Part shown: positions 8,526 through 16,705 of the stretch, piece by piece
Numbering within the stretch: the first letter of the stretch is position 1
Layout: every line of letters begins with the position of its first letter
NCBI GenBank assembly: GCA_905235445.1
Contig: CAJOLJ010000031.1
Location: 1 to 43,924 of the forward strand
DNA: 43,924 nucleotides
Direction of reading: 5' to 3'
Source: an uncultured Bacteroidales bacterium
GTDB lineage: Bacteria; Bacteroidota; Bacteroidia; Bacteroidales; UBA932
Notes under the pieces: model-generated
Seen by the model: the letters and a program-made list of their open reading frames with translations, nothing else
Database searches by the model: none
Told to the model about the DNA's origin: nothing
Made by a program: the position numbers and the translations under genes

Positions 8526-9317
8526 CTACTTATAGCCTTCCTCAGCGGCCCTCTTGCGGATGCGGCTGATACGGGTGGCTGTGTCAGGATGGGACGAGAA
8601 GAGCTGCTTCACCATGTTGCTGGTCGAGGAGTTGCCCTCGAGGGACTGGAGCTTCTCGAAACTCTTTGCCAGGGTCAGCGGGTTCTTGCCGCAGGCCTTC
8701 AGGAACTCGTAGCCGTAGTCATCCGCCGCGCTCTCCTGGGTCTTGGAGTACTGGGCGTTGAGCACAGCCTGCCCTATGGCTCCCAGCTGTGAATCCGTCA
8801 GCACCTGGGCCAATCCACCGGCGGAGGCCACACCGTCAAGGGCGGCCTGGGTGAGAAGTGCCGTACGCATTTCCTTCTTGGAATGCTTGAGGGCAACGTG
8901 ACCTATCTCATGCCCGATTACACCCAGGACCTCGTCATCCGACATCAGGTCCATGAGTCCCGTATACACGCGGACCGAACCGTCAGCGCAGGCGAAGGCA
9001 TTGACGTCATTTGTCTTGTACACCTTGAAGTTCAGCGGAATCCCGTCCACCTGGTTGAGACCCTTCGTGAGTTTTTCAAGACGCTTGGTGTAGGGGTTAC
9101 TGGCAGGCAGGACAGTACTTTGGGCATCGAGCTGGGCAATGTACTGATGGACATAGGACTGGACCTGGGCATCGGTGATGGTCAGGGCCTGCAGAGCCCT
9201 GACTCCGCCTACAAGGGCCCTATCGGCATTGAACTGCTCGGAGCATGAGGTGGCAAACAGCATGACGGACAACAGCACTGTCGCGATGCAGGAAATGCGT
9301 AATGGATTCTTTTTCAT
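8526..9317 (-). CDS. M48 family metalloprotease, lipoprotein
   Basis: This is a membrane-anchored zinc protease of the BepA/YfgC/LoiP type, probably acting in envelope quality control. The ATG at 9315-9317 gives MKKNPLRI, a hydrophobic run and a lipobox (FATSC, Cys 25); the open frame extends 11 codons upstream but those do not look like a signal. In the 263-residue protein the zinc motif HEIGH is at 136-140 and the third ligand lies in ESAAD (Glu 195), both as in M48. The short C-terminus (SHPDTATRISRI) is also typical. No TPR extension like that of BepA is present, so it is closer to the small LoiP/YcaL-like forms. It is probably first in the operon with ridA, tmk and the DoxX gene. Confidence 0.9.
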   Translation of the reverse strand: MKKNPLRISCIATVLLSVMLFATSCSEQFNADRALVGGVRALQALTITDAQVQSYVHQYIAQLDAQSTVLPASNPYTKRLEKLTKGLNQVDGIPLNFKVYKTNDVNAFACADGSVRVYTGLMDLMSDDEVLGVIGHEIGHVALKHSKKEMRTALLTQAALDGVASAGGLAQVLTDSQLGAIGQAVLNAQYSKTQESAADDYGYEFLKACGKNPLTLAKSFEKLQSLEGNSSTSNMVKQLFSSHPDTATRISRIRKRAAEEGYK

Positions 9318-9362
9318 AACTTGTTTCCCGGAGGGGAACATTGGTGTCAAATTCCCTCCGAA

Positions 9363-9393
9363 TTGCTAAGATAGCACTTTTTGGCTAATTTTG
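9363..9393 (+). promoter_or_regulatory. Probable folP promoter
   Basis: TAATTTTG at 9386-9393 fits TAnnTTTG, with TTG at 9363-9365 about 20 bases upstream. The folP ATG is 36 bases downstream. The gap also contains the start region of the divergent M48 gene, where a weaker TATCTTAG can be read on the minus strand. Confidence 0.55.
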
Positions 9394-9429
9394 TTCCCTC
9401 CAACCCATTTTGAACACTTCAAAAGCGAT

Positions 9430-10347
9430 ATGCCAGGAACAACCACATATATCCCCGCACCTGCGGACCCCCGTCGCAGGATCGCCGTCATGGGCATCCT
9501 GAACCTTACCGGGGACTCTTTCTATGAGGGAAGCCGCCTCCTTTCGGGAGATGGGACCGTTAAGGAAAAAACCCTTCTTTCCATGGCGGAGGGGCACATC
9601 CGGGGTGGGGCCACCATCCTTGATGTCGGTGCCTTCTCCTCGAGACCCGGTTCCGAAGACATGAGTGCAGCGGAACAGCTTTCCCGCCTTCTCCCCTCCC
9701 TCCGCTCACTGAAAAGCCACTTCCCCGACATGGAAATATCCGTCGACACGACATCCTCGGAAGTTGTCGGGACCCTTTACGATGAGATCGGTCCATTCAC
9801 GGTAAACGACATAAGTGCCGCAGAAATGGACAGGGGCATGCTTCCCCTTGTCGGGAAAGCGCACCTCCCCTACATAGCCATGCACATGAGAGGGACCCCC
9901 AAGACCATGTCCACCCTCACCGACTACGGTCCCTGGGAGGACAGGGCACAGGAGTGGGGCTGCAGCCCAGTGACCGCCGCCCTCGTGGAGTATTTCAGGG
10001 ACTTCGGCAAGAGGGCATCTGAGGCCGGGGTCCGGAATTGGATCCTTGACCCTGGCTTCGGGTTCGCAAAGAGCATCGCCCAGAACTATGACCTTCTGCG
10101 CGAGCTGCCGCTTCTGAGGGACAGTGTCCTGGACGATGGGGCCAAGCCCTATCCCCTTCTTGTGGGTCTCTCCAGGAAGAGCATGGCCTATCGCCTTCTC
10201 GGGATCACCCCATCGGAGGCTCTTCCCGCCACCCAGGTGCTCCATTATGAAGCCCTCCGGGGCGGAGCGGATATCCTGAGGGTCCATGACTGCGCCGAGG
10301 CCACAAGGACCATTGCGATCTATAGGCAACTTGCCGCTTCGCACTGA
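9430..10347 (+). CDS. folP: Dihydropteroate synthase
   Basis: The enzyme joins p-aminobenzoate to dihydropterin pyrophosphate to make dihydropteroate in folate synthesis. The ATG of MPGTTTYIPAP at 9430 is preferred over a TTG at 9391, which overlaps the promoter box. The TIM-barrel signatures are in order: GILNLTGDSFYEGSR, ILDVGAFSSRPGSE, ISVDTTSSEV, VNDISA, MHMRGTP, ILDPGFGFAKS, LVGLSRKSM and the C-terminal LRVHDCAE. The first loop reads N-L-T-G-D-S-F where most enzymes have N-x-T-P-D-S-F. The length of 305 residues is normal. It stands alone between the divergent M48 gene and purB. Confidence 0.95.
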   Translation: MPGTTTYIPAPADPRRRIAVMGILNLTGDSFYEGSRLLSGDGTVKEKTLLSMAEGHIRGGATILDVGAFSSRPGSEDMSAAEQLSRLLPSLRSLKSHFPDMEISVDTTSSEVVGTLYDEIGPFTVNDISAAEMDRGMLPLVGKAHLPYIAMHMRGTPKTMSTLTDYGPWEDRAQEWGCSPVTAALVEYFRDFGKRASEAGVRNWILDPGFGFAKSIAQNYDLLRELPLLRDSVLDDGAKPYPLLVGLSRKSMAYRLLGITPSEALPATQVLHYEALRGGADILRVHDCAEATRTIAIYRQLAASH

Positions 10348-10377
10348 GGGGCGGGGCAACAATCCCGCCAAAAACTG

Positions 10378-10408
10378 TAACTTTGCACTCCCTCCCCCGG
10401 CCAGGGGG
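10378..10408 (+). promoter_or_regulatory. purB promoter -7 box with 5' leader hairpin
   Basis: TAACTTTG (10378-10385) is a perfect -7 box. Directly after it comes CACTCCC and a hairpin, CCCCC (10394-10398), loop GGCCA, GGGGG (10404-10408). The transcript should start in or just before this hairpin. No convincing -33 element is visible. Confidence 0.55.
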
Positions 10409-10456
10409 CCAGGATTTACGGAACTTACTTGGACTTACAACTCATAGCACCTTATC

Positions 10457-11833
10457 ATGGACTGCAACAAAATAGACAACTGCAAGGAGGGCAACTTCTC
10501 CCCCGCCCTCACTGCCCTATCCCCTCTTGACGGAAGATACATTTCCAAGACAGAGGACCTCCGTCCCTACTTCAGCGAGATGGCCCTCATCCGTTACCGC
10601 ATCCGGGTGGAAATAGAATACTTCCTGGCACTTTGCTCCTTCTCTCTTCCCCAACTGAAGGACTTCCCCTCCGACAAGGCAGAGGCCCTCAGGGACCTGT
10701 ACCGGAACTTCAAGCCTTCGGATGCACAGAGGGTCAAGGACATAGAGAAAGTCACGAACCACGATGTCAAGGCCGTGGAATACTTCATAAAGGAAGCCTT
10801 CGACTCTCTCGGCCTCAAGAAATGGAGCGAGTTCGTGCATTTCGGCCTCACTTCACAGGACATCAACAACACTTCCCAGCCGCTGATGCTGAAAGAGGCC
10901 ATGGAAGAAGTGTATCTGCCGCAGCTTCGGGAGGTCCTCTCCATCCTCGAGGACATGGAAAAGAAATGGGCAGAGGTTCCCATGCTGGCAAAGACCCACG
11001 GGCAGAGCGCATCCCCGACCCGCCTCGGCAAGGAAATCGGCGTTTTCACAGCCAGGCTCAGGGAGCAGCTCCGCCAGTTCTCGCTTCTTGGCTACCCCGC
11101 AAAGTTCGGCGGCGCCACGGGCAACATGAACGCCCACAGGGTGGCCTATCCAGACATGGGCTGGAAAGGTTTTGCGGACCGCTTCGTCCAGTCACTCGGA
11201 CTTCAACGTTCCTATCCCACCACCCAGATAGAGCATTACGACAACCTGGCCGCCATTTTTGATTGCCTCAGAAGGATCAACACCATCCTCATAGACCTCT
11301 GCCGGGACATCTGGACCTACATCTCGATGGAATACTTCCGCCAGAAAGTGAACCCCAAGGAGGTCGGGTCCTCCGCCATGCCGCACAAGGTGAACCCCAT
11401 CGACTTCGAGAATGCCGAAGGCAACCTCGGTCTTGCCGATGCGACACTCACCTTCCTTTCCATGAAACTTCCCATCTCCCGTCTCCAGAGGGACCTGACG
11501 GATTCCACGGTCCTCCGCAATGTCGGCGTTCCGCTCGGTCATGGCCTGATCGCTTTCGCATCCCTCAAGAAAGGGCTGGGGAAACTGATCCTCAACGAGG
11601 ATGCCCTCCACGGGGACCTCGAGAAAAACTGGGCGGTAGTAGCGGAAGGGATACAGACAATCCTTCGCCGTGAAGGCTATCCCAACCCGTACGAGACCCT
11701 CAAGGCCCTCACACGCACAGGCTCCCGGATTAACGAGGAAACCATCCACACCTTCATCGAGACCCTGGATGTGGATGACAGCGTGAAAGAGGAACTGAGA
11801 GCTCTCAGTCCCTGGACCTATCTGGGATATTAG
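10457..11833 (+). CDS. purB: Adenylosuccinate lyase
   Basis: PurB cleaves adenylosuccinate to AMP and SAICAR to AICAR, two steps of purine synthesis. The 458 residues contain the N-terminal SPLDGRYISKTEDL, VNHDVKAVEYFI-like sequence (TNHDVKAVEYF), HFGLTSQDINNTS, and AKTHGQSASPTRLGKE. The fumarase-superfamily signature GSSAMPHKVNP, with the flexible catalytic loop, lies near residue 305. This sequence matches the E. coli-type PurB subfamily better than the Bacillus type. It begins 109 bases after folP with its own promoter and converges on the FtsB-like gene, leaving 21 bases between the stops. Confidence 0.96.
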   Translation: MDCNKIDNCKEGNFSPALTALSPLDGRYISKTEDLRPYFSEMALIRYRIRVEIEYFLALCSFSLPQLKDFPSDKAEALRDLYRNFKPSDAQRVKDIEKVTNHDVKAVEYFIKEAFDSLGLKKWSEFVHFGLTSQDINNTSQPLMLKEAMEEVYLPQLREVLSILEDMEKKWAEVPMLAKTHGQSASPTRLGKEIGVFTARLREQLRQFSLLGYPAKFGGATGNMNAHRVAYPDMGWKGFADRFVQSLGLQRSYPTTQIEHYDNLAAIFDCLRRINTILIDLCRDIWTYISMEYFRQKVNPKEVGSSAMPHKVNPIDFENAEGNLGLADATLTFLSMKLPISRLQRDLTDSTVLRNVGVPLGHGLIAFASLKKGLGKLILNEDALHGDLEKNWAVVAEGIQTILRREGYPNPYETLKALTRTGSRINEETIHTFIETLDVDDSVKEELRALSPWTYLGY

Positions 11834-11854
11834 TAAAGGAAAAAGAACAGCGTC

Positions 11855-12160
11855 CTAGTTTTCAAGGATGAAGACTTCGTCACCGGGTTTGGTGAAACCG
11901 AACCTCTCCCTGGCGAAGCCTTCGAGGGTGTCCCTGTCGTTTGAAATCTGCTTGATCCTGCTGTCCATCCGGTCGATCTCCTGCTGGTAGTGCTCAATGA
12001 GCTTTCGCTGGCTGCGAAGCTGCACCCCCGCATCTATCCAGCGGATGAAACTGTTCTTGCTGAAAAAAGTCATGAACACAATGAAAGCTGCCGTAACGAT
12101 TACGGCATACTTGAAGAAGGAGCCACGCTCCCCCGAGAATATGTCCTTGAACTTGCCCAT
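11855..12160 (-). CDS. FtsB/DivIC-like septum formation protein
   Basis: This is a 101-residue bitopic membrane protein of the FtsB/DivIC type, which joins FtsQ/DivIB and FtsL in the division complex. It has a short cytoplasmic N-terminus (MGKFKDIFSGERG), one transmembrane helix at about 16-36 (FFKYAVIVTAAFIVFMTFF), a coiled coil at about 46-80 (LRSQRKLIEHYQQEIDRMD), and the C-terminal RERFGFTKPGDEVFIL, which matches the conserved 'ARE.yg...pgE.v' end of the family. Size and order of parts fit. It is monocistronic as far as I can see and its stop faces that of purB. Confidence 0.88.
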   Translation of the reverse strand: MGKFKDIFSGERGSFFKYAVIVTAAFIVFMTFFSKNSFIRWIDAGVQLRSQRKLIEHYQQEIDRMDSRIKQISNDRDTLEGFARERFGFTKPGDEVFILEN

Positions 12161-12292
12161 GGGTGAAATGAAATAAAAGTGTTTCTACGGTTTGTTACAG
12201 TCATGTTCCGACACTCCCTGTGCGGATGGGCAAAATTACTCCATTTCAGCAAAAGATACAATAGAGGAAGAAAGGCTACAGAGTTAATTTCG

Positions 12293-12300
12293 TATATTTG
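12293..12300 (+). promoter_or_regulatory. -7 box upstream of the AAA-ATPase remnant
   Basis: TATATTTG is a perfect TAnnTTTG about 68 bases before the ATG at 12369. It suggests that the decayed gene may still be transcribed, and a GGTCCCCGGG-containing leader follows. Confidence 0.45.
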
Positions 12301-12368
12301 CACAGAGGCCACCGGCCACTTCCCTGCGTGGAGGACGGTCCCCGGGCAGCATCAAGCCAGAAATTGCA

Positions 12369-12894
12369 ATGGGAAATTACGTCAACAGCAAGACCCTTCT
12401 TTTCAAGGGAAAAGCCAATAAGCGATACGTCGATAAAAGCAAGCTTATCGATTTCGTGAACGGTACCATTGACAATTACAACTGCTTTACTTGCGTATCC
12501 AGACCGCACAGGTTCGGGAAGACCATGGCCCTGGATATGCTGCAAGCCTACTACAGCAAGGCTTTTGACAGCAGGGAACTTTTCAGGGGATTGAAAATAG
12601 AGAGCTCCCCTTCATTCGGAAAGCACCTCAACAAGTATGCGGTCCTTTGCTTTTCCGCCCTGGAAATGCTCAACGATGCCAAGATGGACCACAACCTCGA
12701 GGGTGTCGTACAATACATGCAGAGCTCCCTTTACGACGTATCCATCCGTACGCCCGCCCCAAAACGGGACCGTCTCCGGTATGCTTCAAAATATATTCAG
12801 TGAAACGGGGGACATACTCCTCGTGGGCATCGATTACAATCGCAAGACAAAGACACACACCTGCAGGATAGAAAAGTGGGTCAAGGAGAAATAG
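12369..12894 (+). pseudogene. Remnant of an AAA-ATPase / PD-(D/E)XK (DUF1703) protein
   Basis: The intact family (AAA-ATPase-like N-terminus plus a C-terminal PD-(D/E)XK/DUF1703 domain, about 500-550 aa) is multi-copy in Bacteroidales. Here the first ~125 codons are recognisable: YVDKSKLIDFVN, then the P-loop region SRPHRFGKTMALDML, and FRGLKIE. This frame stops at 12803. The family's extreme C-terminus, SETGDILLVGIDYNRKTKTH ending in CRIEKWVKEK, follows in another frame and stops at 12894. The whole middle, some 350 codons, is missing, with the junction near 12750-12790. I read this as a large internal deletion plus frameshift. It could also be translated as a 144-residue stub. Confidence 0.75.
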
Positions 12895-12922
12895 CAATAC
12901 ATATCATATATTTATCATTTTT

Positions 12923-13858
12923 ATGAAACCAACATTACTTGTTCTTGCCGCCGGCATGGGTAGCCGTTACGGTGGCCTGAAGCAGATGGACGGAGTGGGT
13001 CCGTCCAAGGAAACGATTATCGACTACTCCATCTACGACGCAGTTGCTGCGGGGTTCGGAAAAGTCGTTTACATCGTCAGGGAGTATTTCCGTGAGCAGT
13101 TCGAGAAAACCGTGAGGGAGAAATACGCCTCCGTAAAATGCATCGACGGCACTCCCCTCGAGTTCGTATTCGTGACACAGGAACTGAACAAAATCCCGGA
13201 CTGGGTAAAGATGAACCCCGAGCGTCAGAAACCTTGGGGCACCGCCCATGCGGTCCTCATGGCAAAGGACGTCATCAAGGAACCTTTCGCAGTCATCAAT
13301 GGCGACGACTTCTACGGAAGGGACAGCTTCAGGATCCTCGGAGACTGGCTCCGTGAGCACGAGAACACCGAGGGAGTATATTCGATTGTCGGCTTCGAGC
13401 TGCAGAACACCCTTTCGGAAAGCGGTGGAGTCTCCCGCGGAATCTGTTTCTACGACAAGGAGCAAAATCTTACCGGCATAGCCGAGCACCTGAACATCGC
13501 CCGCGAGGGGGACGGCAAGGTCTACGGCGACAACTCAGTCAATGGAGAGAACCATGTCGAACTTGATGCCACCGCACTCTGTTCAATGAACATGTGGGGC
13601 TTCACCCCCGACTACTTCGAGAAGAGCTACGCCATCTTCGAGGACTTCCTGAAAGTAAATGGCGGGGAGCTCAAGAAAGAGTTCTACATCCCCTTCGCAG
13701 TGGACAACATCGTGGCCAAGGGCCAGGGCAAGTGCATCGTCCTTTCCACACCATCCAAGTGGTTCGGCGTAACATACAAGGAGGACCGTCCCGCTGTCGT
13801 GGCAAAGTTCCAGGAACTTGCCGATAAGGGCATCTATCCCACCCCGCTCTATAAATAA
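12923..13858 (+). CDS. Sugar-phosphate nucleotidyltransferase family protein
   Basis: This 311-residue protein has the nucleotidyltransferase (GT-A-like) fold. The N-terminal LLVLAAGMGSRYGGLKQMD is the nucleotide-binding signature L-A-A-G-x-G-S/T-R, and AVINGDDFYGRDSF near residue 130 holds the metal-binding Asp pair. A KPWGTAHAVLMAKD segment resembles the G-T-A motif of UTP-glucose-1-phosphate and related transferases. In Bacteroidales these proteins are usually annotated simply as nucleotidyltransferase, and the substrate sugar is not known to me. The gene lies 26 bases upstream of the CPBP protease, likely in one transcript. A TATATTTA at 12907-12914 is too close to the ATG to be a safe promoter. 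Confidence 0.85.
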   Translation: MKPTLLVLAAGMGSRYGGLKQMDGVGPSKETIIDYSIYDAVAAGFGKVVYIVREYFREQFEKTVREKYASVKCIDGTPLEFVFVTQELNKIPDWVKMNPERQKPWGTAHAVLMAKDVIKEPFAVINGDDFYGRDSFRILGDWLREHENTEGVYSIVGFELQNTLSESGGVSRGICFYDKEQNLTGIAEHLNIAREGDGKVYGDNSVNGENHVELDATALCSMNMWGFTPDYFEKSYAIFEDFLKVNGGELKKEFYIPFAVDNIVAKGQGKCIVLSTPSKWFGVTYKEDRPAVVAKFQELADKGIYPTPLYK

Positions 13859-13884
13859 TCCTTACTGATACCTTTCACTTCACT

Positions 13885-14829
13885 ATGGCTTTCTTCCGTA
13901 AAAGCAAGAATCAGAACTACGATTTCCTGTCCGGCTATTCCTGGTACACACCGGGAGTCAAAGGATTGTTCGTCCTGCTGGGATGGCTCCTGGTCGGAGC
14001 CCTTTTGGGGAACATTATTGCCGCGATCTTCATGATGTTCCTCAAAGACAGCGGCGAAGCGATGGAGTATGCCACCCTCATCTCATACCCCATCATGTTC
14101 ATCCCTCCGATGCTTTACGCAAAGCACGCCTCCAACAGGAACATGGCCTTCGACCCCGGATACCGGATCGACAACAATAATTTCTCCCCCGTCGGTGGAT
14201 GGATCCTTGCCGCTCTCGTGATGGTGGGCACACTTGGCTGCGCACTGTGCATGGACAGCGTAAATTCCCAGATGCCCCCCATGCCCAAGTGGCTGGAGGA
14301 TGCGCTGGGAAGCATGACCGGCGGAACCCTGTGGGTGAACTTCCTTTGCGTGAGCATATTCGCTCCAATCTTCGAGGAATGGCTCTGCCGTGGCATGATA
14401 CTGAGGGGCCTTCTCAACTATGAGAGGGTTACCAAGGAAGGAGAGAAAGTGCGGGGACTCAAGCCCATTTGGGCGATTGTCATTTCCGCTCTGTTTTTCG
14501 CCCTCATACACATGAACCCCTGGCAGGCCATCCCGGCCTTCACCCTCGGAATCCTTTTCGGATATGTCTATTACAGGACAGGTTCCCTGAAGCTCACCAT
14601 GCTCATGCATTTCTCCAACAACACGATGGCCCTGACCCTTTCCAGGATTGACTCCATCAAGGATGCCGAATCCATGCTGGAAATAATGTCTCCCGCTGCA
14701 TACTGGAGCCTTTTCGTCGTCGGGATCGCAGTTATCTGCCTTCTTATCTGGGTCCTCGGGAAAGTGACCCTGCACTCCCCCAGGGGAAACTGCGATGAAC
14801 TTCCCGTGGATGTTCCCGTTACGCAGTAG
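13885..14829 (+). CDS. CPBP family intramembrane glutamic protease
   Basis: CPBP (Abi/CAAX-protease) proteins are polytopic membrane proteases related to eukaryotic Rce1; bacterial substrates are mostly unknown. In 314 residues I see an N-terminal cytoplasmic stretch, helices at about 25-52, 62-80 and 104-122, then the catalytic core: FEEWLCRG (Glu164-Glu165...Arg169), FALIHMNPWQ (His209) and MLMHFSNN (His242). All three CPBP motifs are intact, so it is probably active. A final helix at about 272-292 precedes a short tail. It follows the nucleotidyltransferase gene by 26 bases and is followed by a terminator at 14853. Confidence 0.9.
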   Translation: MAFFRKSKNQNYDFLSGYSWYTPGVKGLFVLLGWLLVGALLGNIIAAIFMMFLKDSGEAMEYATLISYPIMFIPPMLYAKHASNRNMAFDPGYRIDNNNFSPVGGWILAALVMVGTLGCALCMDSVNSQMPPMPKWLEDALGSMTGGTLWVNFLCVSIFAPIFEEWLCRGMILRGLLNYERVTKEGEKVRGLKPIWAIVISALFFALIHMNPWQAIPAFTLGILFGYVYYRTGSLKLTMLMHFSNNTMALTLSRIDSIKDAESMLEIMSPAAYWSLFVVGIAVICLLIWVLGKVTLHSPRGNCDELPVDVPVTQ

Positions 14830-14852
14830 TCACTGAACTCTTTCCGCATTTT

Positions 14853-14890
14853 GGGGTGAGACCCGGGGGGGGTCCCACCCCTTTTCTTTA
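14853..14890 (+). terminator. Terminator after the CPBP protease gene
   Basis: GGGGTGAGACCC (14853-14864) pairs with GGGTCCCACCCC (14870-14881) with one mismatch, and TTTTCTTTA follows. It is a rho-independent terminator in the + direction. Confidence 0.7.
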
Positions 14891-14984
14891 TTCCCACCGG
14901 AGGGGACACGGAAGCGGTGAGCCATCCCCTCCCGGGGAGGCACCGCTTCAGAGCGTACAGTTGCCCTGCCCAGGTATGAAGCAC

Positions 14985-15046
14985 AAAAAAAAGAGGCCGG
15001 ACCTCCACTTGGGAAATCCGGTCCCTTTCAGGAATTCGGGCCTCTT
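14985..15046 (-). terminator. Terminator of the susC-susD unit
   Basis: On the minus strand, directly after the susD stop, AAGAGGCC pairs with GGCCTCTT, enclosing a second hairpin (GGACC/GGTCC). The right arm runs into TTTTTTTT. It is a strong rho-independent terminator. Confidence 0.8.
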
Positions 15047-16696
15047 CTACTTCACTTCCTTGGCCCAGAACAGTACGTGGGTCGCGGAGTCATTGCCTAC
15101 CGAGGTGATGGCGGCATTGTAGTTGGCGGTGTTGTTGTTCTTCTCCTTGAGAGGATAGCAGACACGCTGGGTGACGTTGGGGTTCACCTGTGCCTGGGCA
15201 TCCGTAGGATGGTCAAGGGCAGGGTAGCCTGTGCGACGGATGTCGCTCCATGCCTGGTGTGCATCGGTCAGACCGAAATGCAGCCATTTCTGGGTCATGA
15301 TGGCTTCGACTTTGTCGCTGTATGCGTTCCAGACCTTCTCGGCATAAGCCTCGATGGAGGCGTCCGAAGGAACAGCGTCAGCCTTGTAGTGCCTGTAGGT
15401 GCTCATATTGCCCTGAGGGGTGCTGTTCATGTTCCAGTAGTAGTACTGGTACACGGAATACTTCACACCGTTCTTGAAGGCAGCCTTTGCATCGCCGGAT
15501 GCATAACCGCGCTGATAGGCCTCGGCGAGGATGAAGTAAGTCTCCGCAGGAGAGAATACGAAGTTCTCCATGAGACCATTGCCGATGAAGGTGACGGAGT
15601 CGAGAGTCGCATAGACGCGGTTCGTCCAGTTGTTGCTGCGCAGGTTGTCGTTGGCCTCCTGGGCTGCCTTGGTCTCCTTAACGCTCTTTCCGATGAACTG
15701 ACCTGCCTCATTGGGGTTGTAGATGACCCTCAGGCGGGGATCCTCGTCGCCGGTAATCATCATGGCGTCGATCATGGCCTGGGATGCGGTGGAGTTCAGT
15801 CCGTCTCCGCCGTAGCCTTCACGATAACCCTCCCAGAACTTCATTCCACCGGTGGACTCGGGACCGACCTTACCGACGGTAGCGTTCTCGATGGTCGTAA
15901 TGAGGGACTTGCCCGCAGCATCCTTCACGGCTGCCTGGCCGGTGCTGGTGAGGTCACCGTTTGTGGCAACGCGCATTGCTAGGCGGAGGCGCAGGGAGTT
16001 GGTGAAACGAAGCCACTTGTCGAGGTCACCGCCATTGATGAAGTCCTGCTTGGTGAGCTTGGCCTGGACGACGGAGGTGATGCTGGACTTGATGGAGCCG
16101 ATCTCAGTGTACAGTTCGCCGAGACGGTCGATCATCATCTTGTACAGGTCCTTGTCGCTGTCGTAGCTGGCATAAGAGGAGGCGAGGTCTCCGGTGATGC
16201 CAAGGTATCCGGCCTTCTCGAAGGGAACGGGACCGAACATGTCGACAACCTGGGAGAGCTGGTCATAGAGGTACACTTCCGTGAGGTCGAGGAAAATCTT
16301 ATCCTCTGCCTGGGATTCCGCATCCTCGTTGTTGTAGGTCTCCTGGAGGCGGCGATACTGCATGAGCATCTCATAGAAGTTCTCCCAGCGATTGTTTGCC
16401 CAACCGTCCTGGAGGAAGTATACCGTACCGGAGTCGTTGGTGAATCCTACGGTCTGGGCGAGACGGGCGAAATAGTTCTCCCAGGTGTACAGGCGCCAGT
16501 AGGATGCGTAGCCATAGGACACGTACTGATCTATAGCGACATAGAATGCACCGGTCATGAGCTTGTCGCAGGTGACCGTGGTGGTCTTGGACGGATCGTA
16601 GAACTTAGTCTCGAATTCACTCTTGGAACAAGAGGAAGCGAAGGCAGCGAGTATGCCAAGACCCAGAATCAATGCGTATATCTTTTTCATTTTCAT
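15047..16696 (-). CDS. SusD/RagB family nutrient-binding lipoprotein
   Basis: SusD-type lipoproteins sit on the cell surface as the lid of a SusC transporter and bind its ligand. The 549-residue protein has a lipoprotein signal (MKKIYALILGLGILAAF, then ASSC with Cys 23). It has typical SusD features: the N-terminal helical TPR-like region (RWENFYEMLMQYRRL), LTEVYLYDQLSQVVDMFGPVPF (the Y/D-x-FG-D-V-P(Y/F) motif), FTNSLRLRLAMR, and the C-terminal W-S-D-I-R-R-TGYP segment. The sequence resembles the SusD-like_2 subgroup. It lies 9 bases downstream of susC. No glycoside hydrolase, protease or regulator gene is adjacent, so the ligand cannot be inferred. An ATG two codons downstream is an equally good start. 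Confidence 0.93.
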   Translation of the reverse strand: MKMKKIYALILGLGILAAFASSCSKSEFETKFYDPSKTTTVTCDKLMTGAFYVAIDQYVSYGYASYWRLYTWENYFARLAQTVGFTNDSGTVYFLQDGWANNRWENFYEMLMQYRRLQETYNNEDAESQAEDKIFLDLTEVYLYDQLSQVVDMFGPVPFEKAGYLGITGDLASSYASYDSDKDLYKMMIDRLGELYTEIGSIKSSITSVVQAKLTKQDFINGGDLDKWLRFTNSLRLRLAMRVATNGDLTSTGQAAVKDAAGKSLITTIENATVGKVGPESTGGMKFWEGYREGYGGDGLNSTASQAMIDAMMITGDEDPRLRVIYNPNEAGQFIGKSVKETKAAQEANDNLRSNNWTNRVYATLDSVTFIGNGLMENFVFSPAETYFILAEAYQRGYASGDAKAAFKNGVKYSVYQYYYWNMNSTPQGNMSTYRHYKADAVPSDASIEAYAEKVWNAYSDKVEAIMTQKWLHFGLTDAHQAWSDIRRTGYPALDHPTDAQAQVNPNVTQRVCYPLKEKNNNTANYNAAITSVGNDSATHVLFWAKEVK

Positions 16697-16705
16697 CGTC
16701 TGTTA

